A stretch of DNA of 64,000 bases, taken from NCBI RefSeq assembly GCF_002104765.1, contig NZ_NCXM01000033.1, positions 1 to 64,000 of the forward strand, read 5' to 3'. The notes beneath the pieces were generated by a model that was not told where the DNA came from, searched no databases, and worked only from the letters and a program-made list of their open reading frames with translations. Below, piece by piece: positions 51,714-59,962 of this stretch. The DNA is from Mycolicibacterium vulneris (GTDB lineage: Bacteria; Actinomycetota; Actinomycetes; Mycobacteriales; Mycobacteriaceae). The number at the start of each line of letters is the position of its first letter. Position 1 is the stretch's first letter. The translations under genes and the position numbers were made by a program.

Positions 51714-52040
51714 TCAGTCGCCTTCGCCCTGCGGTGGCAGATCCTTGACCACTTGCGGGTCGTTTTCGGTCATGCCGACCTTGGCCGCGCCGCCGGGCGA
51801 TCCCAGCTCGGCGAAGAAGTCGGCGTTGATCTGCGTGTACTGGCTCCACTGGTCTGGCACATCGTCTTCGTAGTAGATCGCTTCGACGGGGCAGACCGGC
51901 TCGCACGCCCCGCAGTCGACGCATTCGTCGGGGTGGATGTAGAGCATCCGAGCGCCTTCATAGATGCAGTCGACCGGGCACTCCTCGATACAGGCTTTGT
52001 CCTTGATGTCGACACAGGGTTCGGCGATCGTGTACGTCAC
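51714..52040 (-). CDS. fdxC: 7Fe ferredoxin FdxC
   Basis: 108-residue ferredoxin. Cys9, Cys17, Cys21 and Cys25 plus the second set Cys40, Cys43, Cys46, Cys50 provide a [3Fe-4S] and a [4Fe-4S] cluster in the arrangement of mycobacterial seven-iron ferredoxins. The GTG at 52040 (VTYTIAEP) aligns with the Rv1177 start and has GGAGGA seven bases upstream; an ATG five codons earlier overlaps that site and is less likely. Confidence 0.94.
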   Translation of the reverse strand: MTYTIAEPCVDIKDKACIEECPVDCIYEGARMLYIHPDECVDCGACEPVCPVEAIYYEDDVPDQWSQYTQINADFFAELGSPGGAAKVGMTENDPQVVKDLPPQGEGD

Positions 52041-52055
52041 AGACGTCTCCTCCAT

Positions 52056-52428
52056 GTACTAGGCCATCTCGTGGGCTGAAATGTGGGCTGCTGTTCAGCT
52101 CGCACCGGCGCGTCCGACCGCTTCCGATGAAGCTTTCGGTTACTGATACTAGACGTTGCAGATACAGGTCAACCATTTGGCGCGCCTGTCCGTATACAGA
52201 TTTAAGACCGACAGTCTCGGAGGTCGCGACCGGGCCCCGTTTCGCCGAGGGCGAACAGCGCTGACGGCCCGCTGACCTGCGAAGAGTAACGCTCCGGCGG
52301 TGGCGGTCGATAGCTCTTGCGTTGCGAGCACGCTCACGGGGCCTGGTAATCTCAACCGAAGGACGGCAACCGCTGGGCAGACGTTCTCGCCGTAATAGCG
52401 GTGCATTAACTGGGGAAGGTGTCCACAC
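52056..52428. other. Divergent intergenic region between fdxC and TB8.4
   Basis: 373 bp without a convincing gene. A relatively AT-rich part (52140-52210) should hold the fdxC promoter: on the minus strand TTGACC (52167-52172) and TAGTAT (52146-52151) are 15 bp apart, rather short spacing. Just before TB8.4, GGGGAAGG forms its ribosome-binding site. Confidence 0.4.
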
Positions 52429-52761
52429 ATGAGGCTGTCGTTGAGCAAATTGGGCGTTGCGGTTGGCAGCGCGGCGGTGGCGTTGACGGCCGCGGCCGGG
52501 GTCGCATCGGCTGATCCGTCGGACGCGATCATCAACACCACCTGCAACTACGGGCAGGTCATCGCGGCGCTGAACGCGACCGACCCGGCGGCTGCCCAGC
52601 AGCTGAACTCCTCGCCGGTCGCGCAGTCCTACATCCGCAACTTCTTGGCGGCCCCGCCGCCGAAGCGCCAGCAGATGGCCCAGCAGATCCAGGCTATGCC
52701 GTCTGCGCAGAAGTACTACGACGACATCAACCAGGTCGCGGTCACCTGTAACAACTACTGA
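52429..52761 (+). CDS. TB8.4: Secreted low-molecular-weight antigen TB8.4 (hemophore-like fold)
   Basis: 110 residues, matching Rv1174c. Signal peptide of about 28 residues with cleavage after VASA, then a mature helical domain containing INTTCNYGQVIAALNATDP and NFLAAPPPKRQQM. Cys39 and Cys107 probably form a disulfide, as in the small helical hemophore-related family. Secreted T-cell antigen in M. tuberculosis; heme binding has not been shown by anything seen here. Confidence 0.93.
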   Translation: MRLSLSKLGVAVGSAAVALTAAAGVASADPSDAIINTTCNYGQVIAALNATDPAAAQQLNSSPVAQSYIRNFLAAPPPKRQQMAQQIQAMPSAQKYYDDINQVAVTCNNY

Positions 52762-52767
52762 GCCGAT

Positions 52768-52783
52768 CGCTTCGCACGAAGCG
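52768..52783 (+). terminator. Short hairpin after TB8.4
   Basis: CGCTTCG-CA-CGAAGCG begins 7 bp after the TB8.4 stop codon. The stem is perfect with a minimal loop and no U-tract. Confidence 0.45.
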
Positions 52784-52785
52784 GT

Positions 52786-53101
52786 TCAGTAACCGCCGAG
52801 CAGGCGGCGTACCCGGCCCAGGGCCTCCTGCCCGACGCGGCTGCGAATGCGTGACGGATCGGCGGGCCTACGGGCCCACAGCAGCAACACGCGCGCGGCC
52901 GCGTCGGTTTCCAGGGTGGGCCATCCGGTCCAGCAGCGCGTCCCACAGATCCGCGTCGTTCAGGGCGCGCAGCGGACCCTCGCGTTCCTCGAAGCCGCGG
53001 GTGGCGACGGGCTCACCCGCCAGATGAGCAACGCGGGCGAACTCATCGGCGTTTGCCGCCTGATGGACGACGACGTCGCGCACCGCCCAGGCTTCACACC
53101 A
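52786..53101 (-). pseudogene. Truncated, frameshifted maleylpyruvate isomerase/DinB-like gene
   Basis: Immediately after the fbiC stop and in the same frame, the minus strand encodes WCEAWAVRDVVVHQAANADE, the N-terminal motif of mycothiol-dependent maleylpyruvate isomerase-type (DinB-like) proteins, and continues as protein to LLDRMAHP near 52912, where this frame soon stops. A one-base shift continues as TLETDAAARVLLLWARRP to a stop at 52786. The first 20 or so residues before the WxVRDVV motif are missing, so both a 5' truncation against fbiC and a frameshift are seen. A sequencing error could explain only the latter. Confidence 0.65.
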
Positions 53102-55741
53102 CTACGCGGCCCGGGTCGTGTAGTCGGTGGTACGTTGCCGCGCCGGGCGGCCGATGCCCTCGGCGATCGCGATCAGCTCGGCCACCGTCTTGGCCGAGCC
53201 GAATTCCGAGCCGGCCATCCGCGAGATGGTCTCCTCCATCAAGGTGCCGCCCAGGTCATTGGCGCCGCCGTTCAGCATCACCTGCGTGCGCTCGACACCG
53301 AGCTTGACCCAGCTGGTCTGAATCTGAGATATGCGCCCGTGCAACATGATTCGAGCCAGCGCGTGCACCGCCCGGTTGTCGCGATGGGTGGGCCCGGGAC
53401 GCGACGCGCCGGCCAGATACAGCGGCGAGCTCTGGTGCACGAACGGCAACGGCACGAATTCGGTGAAACCGCCGGTGTGGTCCTGGATGTCGCGCAGCAC
53501 ATTGAGGTGGCCGACCCAATGTCGCGGGCTGTCGACGTGGCCGTACATCATGGTCGACGACGACCGCAGCCCCACCTCGTGTGCGGTGCTGACGATTTCG
53601 ATCCACAGCGACGTCGGCAACTTGCCCTTGGTCAGCACCCAGCGCACTTCGTCGTCCAGGATCTCGGCGGCGGTGCCGGGGATGGTGTCCAGGCCCGCCT
53701 CGCGCAGGCTGATCAGCCACTCACGAATGCTCAGCCCGCTCTTGGTCACCCCGTTGGCGATCTCCATCGGCGAAAACGCGTGCACGTGCATCGACGGCAC
53801 CCGCGCTTTGACCGCCCGGACCAGGTCGGCGTAGCCGGTGACCGGCAACTCGGGGTCGATGCCGCCCTGCATGCACACCTCGGTGGCGCCTTCGACGTGC
53901 GCCTCCCAGGCGCGGTCGGCGACCTCGTCGGTGGACAGCGAGTACGCATCGGCGTCGCCCTTGCGCTGCGCGAACGCGCAGAACCGGCACCCGGTGTAGC
54001 AGATGTTGGTGAAGTTGATGTTGCGGTTCACCACAAAGGTCACGTCATCGCCGACGGTCTCGCGGCGCAGCGTATCCGCAAGGGCGGTAACGGCTTCCAG
54101 CGCCGGACCGTCTGCGGTCGCCAGCGACAGGTATTCGCTGTCGGAGCAGCCGGCGGGGTCGCGTTCGGCGGAGCGCAGCGCGGCGAGCACGTCGGTGTCT
54201 AGGCGTTCTGGCGCTTTGGCGCCTTGCGCGGCCAGTTCGTGGACGTGGGCGCGGATCGATTCCCAGTCGCCGAAGGCGCTGTCGATATCGCTGCGGGTTT
54301 CGGTGTTGCGGCCCTCGCTGTCGATCGCCGCGTTGAGGTCGACCCGGCCCGAGGAACCGACGTCGTCGGGCTCCTGCCAGGGCATCCCCACCGGGGTGAT
54401 GTCGCGAGCCAGACCGGTCGCCGGATCGGCCAGCGCCGTCACGTGTCCCTGCACGCGCGGGTCGATCCAGGCCGAGCCCGCCTGCACGTATTTGGGTTGC
54501 GCGGTCAGCCGCTGAACCAGCTCATAGCCGGCCTCGGCGGTGACGGCGGCCAGTTCGTCCAGGGCCGGCCACGGCCGCTCCGGGTTGACGTGGTCGGGCG
54601 TCAGCGGTGAAACACCGCCCCAGTCGTCGACTCCGGCGCCGACCAGCGCCAGGCACTCGTCGCGCGACACCAGGTTGGGCGGCGCCTGAATGCGCATCCC
54701 GGGGCCGAGCACCAACCGCGCCACCGCCACCGTCGCGAGGTAGTCCTCGATGCCGGCGTCGGGGACGGCGGCCATCGCGGTGTGTTCCTTGGCCCGGAAG
54801 TTCTGCACGATCACTTCCTGCACGTGACCGAACTCCTTGTGCGACTTGCGAATCGCGTGCAAGGTGTCGGCACGTTCGGTGAGGGTCTCGCCGATGCCGA
54901 CCAGCAGGCCGGTGGTGAACGGAATCGACAACCGGCCCGCGTCGGTCAGCGCGCGCAGGCGGACGGCCGGGTCCTTGTCCGGGCTGCCATAGTGCGCGAG
55001 CCCTTTCGTTTCAAACAGCCGCCGCGACGTCGTCTCGAGCATCATGCCCATCGACGGCGCCACCGGCTTGAGCCGCGCCATCTCCGACCAGCTCATCACG
55101 CCGGGGTTCAGGTGCGGCAGCAGGCCGGTCTCCTCGAGCACCCGGATCGCCATCGCACGTACGTAGGACAGCGTCGAGTCATAGCCACGCGCCTCCAGCC
55201 ACTCGTGCGCCTCCGGCCACCGATCCTCGGGCCGATCACCAAGCGTGAATAGCGCTTCCTTGCAACCGAGTTCGGCGCCGCGGCCGGCGATGTCGAGAAT
55301 CTCGTTGGGCTCCAGATACATGCCGGCGCCCTGGGCGCGCAGCTTGCCGGGGACGGTGACGAAGGTGCAGTAATGGCAGCTGTCCCGGCACAGGTGGGTG
55401 ACCGGGATAAAAACCTTGCGTGAGTAAGTGATCGGCAGCCCGCCGCCCGGGCCGCGGCGTCCGGCCGACTCCAGACCCGCGTCGCGCACCCGCGCCGCGC
55501 TGGCGCACAGATCCGCGAGATCCGCGCCGCGCGCGGTCATCGCGACCGCCGCCTCGTCGATGTTCAGCGCCACACCATCTCGAGCCCGTCGCAATACCCG
55601 CCGCAGCGCGGAGGCACTGACCTCAGTGGAGGCCTTGGCCGGAACCACAGGGTTAGGCAGAGCGGTAGGCTCCTCGCCCGGAGTCAACAGCACCTTCGTG
55701 TAACTTCCCGACGATCGAATTTCATCCGTGCGTCCCAACAT
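53102..55741 (-). CDS. fbiC: FO synthase (dual radical-SAM, F420 biosynthesis)
   Basis: 879-residue fusion of CofG and CofH, which join the ribityl-uracil intermediate and tyrosine to make the deazaflavin FO. Two CX3CX2C radical-SAM clusters are visible: C118/C122/C125 (CRDSCHYC) and a second, CYTGCRFC, about halfway. The ATG at 55741 is used; a shorter start near the conserved LRRVLRRARDG segment is possible. Equivalent to Rv1173. Confidence 0.94.
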   Translation of the reverse strand: MLGRTDEIRSSGSYTKVLLTPGEEPTALPNPVVPAKASTEVSASALRRVLRRARDGVALNIDEAAVAMTARGADLADLCASAARVRDAGLESAGRRGPGGGLPITYSRKVFIPVTHLCRDSCHYCTFVTVPGKLRAQGAGMYLEPNEILDIAGRGAELGCKEALFTLGDRPEDRWPEAHEWLEARGYDSTLSYVRAMAIRVLEETGLLPHLNPGVMSWSEMARLKPVAPSMGMMLETTSRRLFETKGLAHYGSPDKDPAVRLRALTDAGRLSIPFTTGLLVGIGETLTERADTLHAIRKSHKEFGHVQEVIVQNFRAKEHTAMAAVPDAGIEDYLATVAVARLVLGPGMRIQAPPNLVSRDECLALVGAGVDDWGGVSPLTPDHVNPERPWPALDELAAVTAEAGYELVQRLTAQPKYVQAGSAWIDPRVQGHVTALADPATGLARDITPVGMPWQEPDDVGSSGRVDLNAAIDSEGRNTETRSDIDSAFGDWESIRAHVHELAAQGAKAPERLDTDVLAALRSAERDPAGCSDSEYLSLATADGPALEAVTALADTLRRETVGDDVTFVVNRNINFTNICYTGCRFCAFAQRKGDADAYSLSTDEVADRAWEAHVEGATEVCMQGGIDPELPVTGYADLVRAVKARVPSMHVHAFSPMEIANGVTKSGLSIREWLISLREAGLDTIPGTAAEILDDEVRWVLTKGKLPTSLWIEIVSTAHEVGLRSSSTMMYGHVDSPRHWVGHLNVLRDIQDHTGGFTEFVPLPFVHQSSPLYLAGASRPGPTHRDNRAVHALARIMLHGRISQIQTSWVKLGVERTQVMLNGGANDLGGTLMEETISRMAGSEFGSAKTVAELIAIAEGIGRPARQRTTDYTTRAA

Positions 55742-55838
55742 GTGCAAATCGTGGCACCCGTTGGCGGGTCCCGTCTGGGCAACAGTCAACAGTAGCGGCA
55801 CACCCGCGCGGGCGAGCGGGCGACATCCCGGCCGAACG

Positions 55839-56225
55839 TCAGGCTCGCCGGCCGTGCTGCCACACCACCCACACGGGCGGTACGACCCCCAGGACAAGCA
55901 GCAATAAGGCCCCATAGGCCATCACGCCGCGACCCCCGAGGATGACGTCGTCGGCCGGGCCGCCCATGCTGATCACCGCCACCGTCAGCAGCCAGGTCCA
56001 CAACGGCAGGGCCGCGAGCCGCGGCGAGCGCGTCCAGCGACCGGCGGCCCACACCAGCGCCGCGTTGACCAGTCCAGAAATCAGGCCACTGATGGGAAAC
56101 GGGACCGTCCCGATGTAGAGAGGCAGCAGCAGAGCTCCGGCAAGTGCGGAGAGCACCCCGTCGACCGCCAAGAGCGCCAACACAACGAAACGGATCGCGG
56201 GGTCGGTTGCGCCGCTGTCGTCCAC
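55839..56225 (-). CDS. Small four-helix membrane protein
   Basis: 128 residues from the GTG at 56225 (VDDSGATD). Four hydrophobic helices cover nearly the whole chain, with a short Arg-rich end. An earlier ATG (56300) would add residues that overlap the short gene upstream and look unlike protein. Counterpart of Rv1171 between mshB and fbiC; function unknown. Confidence 0.7.
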   Translation of the reverse strand: MDDSGATDPAIRFVVLALLAVDGVLSALAGALLLPLYIGTVPFPISGLISGLVNAALVWAAGRWTRSPRLAALPLWTWLLTVAVISMGGPADDVILGGRGVMAYGALLLLVLGVVPPVWVVWQHGRRA

Positions 56226-56251
56226 GGACGCGACGCGTGGCTTGGTTTCGG

Positions 56252-56359
56252 TCAGGTCGGGACGCTGTCGATGTTGGACATGATGGAGCCGATAACCCAC
56301 TGCAGGCTGTCCAGCCGGTCCTGCCAGTGCTGCTGATTAGGGTCCAGGTCGGGGTCCAT
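56252..56359 (-). CDS. 35-residue small ORF between mshB and the membrane protein gene
   Basis: ATG at 56359 is preceded by a strong AAGGAAGG ribosome-binding site and encodes an acidic, Trp-containing peptide (MDPDLDPNQQHWQDRLDSLQ...), stopping 26 bp before the downstream GTG. The spacing and strong ribosome-binding site suggest real translation. No family recognised. Confidence 0.5.
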   Translation of the reverse strand: MDPDLDPNQQHWQDRLDSLQWVIGSIMSNIDSVPT

Positions 56360-56392
56360 GCGAATTCCTTCCTTGGCTGCCTGAATGGCAGC

Positions 56393-57304
56393 CTACCGCG
56401 TCGCGGCAGCGGCGAAACCAAGCCCTGCGAGCAGGTCCGTTTCCCAGCCGCGCCCGTCGCGCTCCCCCGCGGCGCCGGCCGCCAGCACGTAGTGCTCGTC
56501 CCCCGAGATCGGTATCGCCGCGTTGTTGGACAGCGCGCAGGCCCGACCGGTCGGTCCTACCACCACCTGGGTGGCGTGCGCGGCGAGCGCCGCCCGCTTG
56601 GCGTCCTGGGCCGCCGGGGCGGTCTCGACGACGGCGTCGATGTCGGCGTCGGCGTAGCCGAAGGTGAACTCTTCCTTGGGCGGGATCGACCACTCGGGCC
56701 GCAGATCCTCGGGTGTGAGGGCCTCCATGGCGGCCTCGAATGTGCGCGTCGCGAAGACCGACCAGTACAACTTCGGTACGGCCCAGGGCTCGCCGGGGAA
56801 GCCGGCGCCGGCTCCCGGTCCGGCCGCCGCCACGGCGGCCACCGTCACCCGGTGCGCGTGCACGTGGTCGGGATGGCCGTAGCCCCCGCCCGGGTCATAG
56901 GTCACGACGACGTGCGGGCGCTGCTCGCGAATAACGGCCACCAGCGCGCCGACGGTCTCGCGCTCGTCCGCGTCGACGAATCGTCGCCGGCGCCGCCGGG
57001 GAGTGCCGCGCATGCCCGAATCGCGCCAGCGCCCGGCGCCCCCGAGATAGTGGGGTTCGCCGATGCCCAGCGCCCGCAGCGCGGCGGTCAGTTCGCCGAT
57101 CCGGTAGCCGCCGAGCTGGTCCGCGCGATCGACAGCGAGTTCGGCCCAGCGGTCGCCGATCACCTCGCCCTCCTCGCCCAGCGTGCAGGTGACCACGCGT
57201 ACGTCCGCCCCGCGGGCGGCGTAGTGGGCGATGGTGGCGCCGGTGCCGAGGCTTTCGTCGTCGGGATGCGCGTGGATGAACAGCAGCCGCGGCGTCTCAG
57301 GCAT
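56393..57304 (-). CDS. mshB: N-acetyl-GlcNAc-Ins deacetylase MshB (mycothiol synthesis)
   Basis: 303 residues, identical in length to Rv1170. Zinc-dependent LmbE-family deacetylase with FIHAHPDDES: His13 and Asp16 bind zinc and Asp15 is the general base; the third ligand is in GHPDHVHAHR. It removes acetate from GlcNAc-inositol on the way to mycothiol. The ATG at 57304 fits the family start; an upstream in-frame extension does not. Confidence 0.95.
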   Translation of the reverse strand: MPETPRLLFIHAHPDDESLGTGATIAHYAARGADVRVVTCTLGEEGEVIGDRWAELAVDRADQLGGYRIGELTAALRALGIGEPHYLGGAGRWRDSGMRGTPRRRRRRFVDADERETVGALVAVIREQRPHVVVTYDPGGGYGHPDHVHAHRVTVAAVAAAGPGAGAGFPGEPWAVPKLYWSVFATRTFEAAMEALTPEDLRPEWSIPPKEEFTFGYADADIDAVVETAPAAQDAKRAALAAHATQVVVGPTGRACALSNNAAIPISGDEHYVLAAGAAGERDGRGWETDLLAGLGFAAAATR

Positions 57305-57388
57305 GGACGGCACCCTACCGTCAGCGACGCCGATATCGGCAGCCCGGCGGCTACCCACTGGTAAGCGGCAGATAGGAACGCGCACGGC

Positions 57389-57394
57389 TACTAT
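57389..57394 (+). promoter_or_regulatory. Candidate -10 element giving a leaderless TetR transcript
   Basis: TACTAT (TAnnnT) is followed after six bases by the GTG start at 57401. A transcription start at the GTG itself fits mycobacterial leaderless initiation, and no ribosome-binding site precedes this gene. Confidence 0.5.
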
Positions 57395-57400
57395 CAAGAA

Positions 57401-58012
57401 GTGCCTCAGCTAACGGACGCAGATCACACCGGCAGCCGAAGCCGTCGGCGAGGTGAGGTCCTCGAACGCGCCCTCTACGAGGCGACCCTGGCCGAGCTGA
57501 CCGAAGTCGGTTACGGCGGCCTGACCATGGAGGGAATCGCGGCGCGGGCCCACACCGGCAAAGCCGCGCTCTACCGGCGCTGGGACACCAAGTGCGAGCT
57601 GGTGCACGCCGCTTTGGTTTTCGCGCTGCCGCCGCTGCCCGAGCTGCGTCCCGGCCGTTCGGCCAGAGAGAACCTGCTGGCGATGTTCACCACACAGCGT
57701 GACCTGCTGGCCGGAAAGACCGGCTTCCCCGGCCTGGACGTCGTCCATCAGCTGTTGCACGAACCCGAGATGCGGGCCATCTTCGCCGATGCGGTGGTGC
57801 GGCCGCGGCTGCAGATCGTGGAATCGATCCTGCAGACCGCCATCGAGGACGGCGATCTCGACCCGCAAATCGTTACGCCACTCACCGCCCGCATCGGGTC
57901 GGCCCTGATCAACCAGCACTTCCTGCTGAACGGGTCGCCGCCGAACCGGCGCGAGCTGGCGTTGATCGTCGACACCGTGATCCCTCCGCGGGCGCCGCGG
58001 GCCGCCGACTGA
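57401..58012 (+). CDS. TetR-family transcriptional regulator
   Basis: 203 residues. Helix-turn-helix at about 30-62 (LTMEGIAARAHTGKAALYRRWDTK), then a C-terminal domain of the TetR_C_16-like type. GTG start. Divergent from mshB and convergent with lpqW. Matches Rv1167c; target unknown. Confidence 0.88.
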   Translation: MPQLTDADHTGSRSRRRGEVLERALYEATLAELTEVGYGGLTMEGIAARAHTGKAALYRRWDTKCELVHAALVFALPPLPELRPGRSARENLLAMFTTQRDLLAGKTGFPGLDVVHQLLHEPEMRAIFADAVVRPRLQIVESILQTAIEDGDLDPQIVTPLTARIGSALINQHFLLNGSPPNRRELALIVDTVIPPRAPRAAD

Positions 58013-58021
58013 CGACGCCGG

Positions 58022-59911
58022 TTACGGCCCGGTCTTGATCCACTGGCCGGCGTCGCCGACGATGCCGACCGGAACCGCACCGGACAAACTGACGTTCTGC
58101 ACGCTCGGGCCGGCCCCGACGATCGTGGTGTCCTGCAGGATCGGCAGCACGGTGGACATGTTCCACAACCGCGGTTCCACCGCGGTAATCACGTCGTTGA
58201 TGTTCTTGGTGCCGTTGAGGGCCGCGTCGATGTTCGACTGGATGCTGCGATCGCAGATCCCGGTCAGGTTCGACGGCGCCTGCACCAGGGCGTTGGGATC
58301 GGGGGGCCGGCTGGGCGGCGGCGTCGTGGTCGGAGTCGTCGCCGTGGCGGCTGGGCCGGTGGACGGCATCGGACCGGCGGAGGTGGCGGGCGGGGGCGCC
58401 GGCCCGTTGGAAATCGGCACCTGGGTCGATTCCAGTGCGCGACAGCCGTATCGGGAGGCGAGCCGCGTCGCCAGGTTTCCGCCCGCCTGATGCCAGCCGA
58501 CGATCGCGTCCACCCGGTTGTCGTTCAGCGCGTCGTGGTACAGGGTGACCGGGTCCAGCGCCAGCACGGTCGCGGCGATGCCGACGTTGCGCAACCGGTC
58601 GGCGGCGGTATTGGCCACCGCGACCGCGGTCGGGTCGTTCGCTGCCACCCCGATGACCAGTGAAAGCTGTTGGCCGTCCTTGCTGATCCGGCCGCGGATG
58701 ACCTCGGGCGGCCCGGTGTTCGGCGGGGTCGGCGCGGGTGATGCCGAGGAGTTCGGGTCGACCTTGTATCCGGCGCCCTCCAGCAACGCCAGCGCGGCCG
58801 GCGTCGTCATCGCCGGTGGCGCGGTCGGCTCGTATCCCGGGTCGCTCGGCGCGCGGATCTGGGCCTGGTCCAGGGTGACGGTGTTGTCGCTGCCCGCGCC
58901 CACGGCGGCGAGCAGGTCGACGTCGAGCAGCCCCAGGATCGCCTTACGCACTTGCGTGTCAGCCAGTTTGGCCTCGGTGGCCCGCAGCGTGAGCTGCATG
59001 ACCCGCGGCGTCACGATCCGGGCGGTCCGGACGTCGGGAATGGCGGACAGCTGCGCGAAGGCCGCCGAGCCGCCATGCACCTGCGCCACCTGAGTGTCGC
59101 CGTTGCGCACGGAATCGGCCAGCGCCGCCGGCGCGCCGGCGCGCCGGAAGAGAATGAGCGCGGGTTTGGCCGGCGGCCCCCAGTAACGGTCGTTGCGCGC
59201 CACCAGGATCTCGTCGCGCTGCGGGTCGATGCTCTCCACGCGGAATTGCCCGCCGGTGACCGGAAGCGCCCGGGCCAGGCCGGCCGCGAAGCCGCCGGGC
59301 ACGTCCTTGACGATGTGTGCCGGAAGGATGTTGCTGAACAACTCTTTCCACGACGGATACGGTTCGGCGAAAGTGACCACCGCCTGCTTGCCCCCCTCCA
59401 GGGACTGCACGCCGGTGATGAGGTCATACCCGGCCGGGTCGACGACCCCGGGCTGGCTGACCATCTGGTGCCACAGGTACCAGAAGTCGTCGGCGGCGAT
59501 CGGCGCGTTGTCGGTCCACTGCGCCTCGGGCCGGAGCTTGTAGGTCACCGTGAACGGGTTCTGGCTGGTCACCTCGGCCGACACCAGCAGGGTGGGGTCC
59601 ATCTCCCAGCGGGAGCCGGTCGGCGTGTTCGGGTCGGGGACCGGCCGGAAGGCGCTGGGCAACACCAGCGCGCTGATCGCGGCGTTCACCGGGGACAGGT
59701 CGGACAACAAGTGCGGGTTGAAGCCCGCGCCGATCGAGTCGATGCCCATGATGATCTCGCTGACCCGGGGCGGCGGCGGCACCGAATTGTGCGGCGTATC
59801 GGTGCTCTGCGGCGCCGGTGGCGGGTTGACGGTGCAGGCCGACAGGACGAGTCCGACCAGCGAGACGAGGCCGGCGAGCACCATGAACAAGCGGCGGACG
59901 CGTCTCGGCAC
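58022..59911 (-). CDS. lpqW: Lipoprotein LpqW (LM/LAM and PIM synthesis control)
   Basis: 629 residues from the GTG at 59911. Lipoprotein signal with lipobox LSAC (Cys26), then a periplasmic peptide/nickel-binding-protein (SBP family 5) fold, here diverted from transport. LpqW acts with PimE in directing mannoside precursors toward lipoarabinomannan, and pimE lies 4 kb further on. A Pro/Thr/Ala-rich insertion sits around residues 520-550. An earlier GTG at 59956 would add 15 residues. Confidence 0.92.
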   Translation of the reverse strand: MPRRVRRLFMVLAGLVSLVGLVLSACTVNPPPAPQSTDTPHNSVPPPPRVSEIIMGIDSIGAGFNPHLLSDLSPVNAAISALVLPSAFRPVPDPNTPTGSRWEMDPTLLVSAEVTSQNPFTVTYKLRPEAQWTDNAPIAADDFWYLWHQMVSQPGVVDPAGYDLITGVQSLEGGKQAVVTFAEPYPSWKELFSNILPAHIVKDVPGGFAAGLARALPVTGGQFRVESIDPQRDEILVARNDRYWGPPAKPALILFRRAGAPAALADSVRNGDTQVAQVHGGSAAFAQLSAIPDVRTARIVTPRVMQLTLRATEAKLADTQVRKAILGLLDVDLLAAVGAGSDNTVTLDQAQIRAPSDPGYEPTAPPAMTTPAALALLEGAGYKVDPNSSASPAPTPPNTGPPEVIRGRISKDGQQLSLVIGVAANDPTAVAVANTAADRLRNVGIAATVLALDPVTLYHDALNDNRVDAIVGWHQAGGNLATRLASRYGCRALESTQVPISNGPAPPPATSAGPMPSTGPAATATTPTTTPPPSRPPDPNALVQAPSNLTGICDRSIQSNIDAALNGTKNINDVITAVEPRLWNMSTVLPILQDTTIVGAGPSVQNVSLSGAVPVGIVGDAGQWIKTGP

Positions 59912-59962
59912 GCTGATCAGGGTATCGAGCAGCTGCCCAGCAGCCCGTCCGACCACCCGGTG

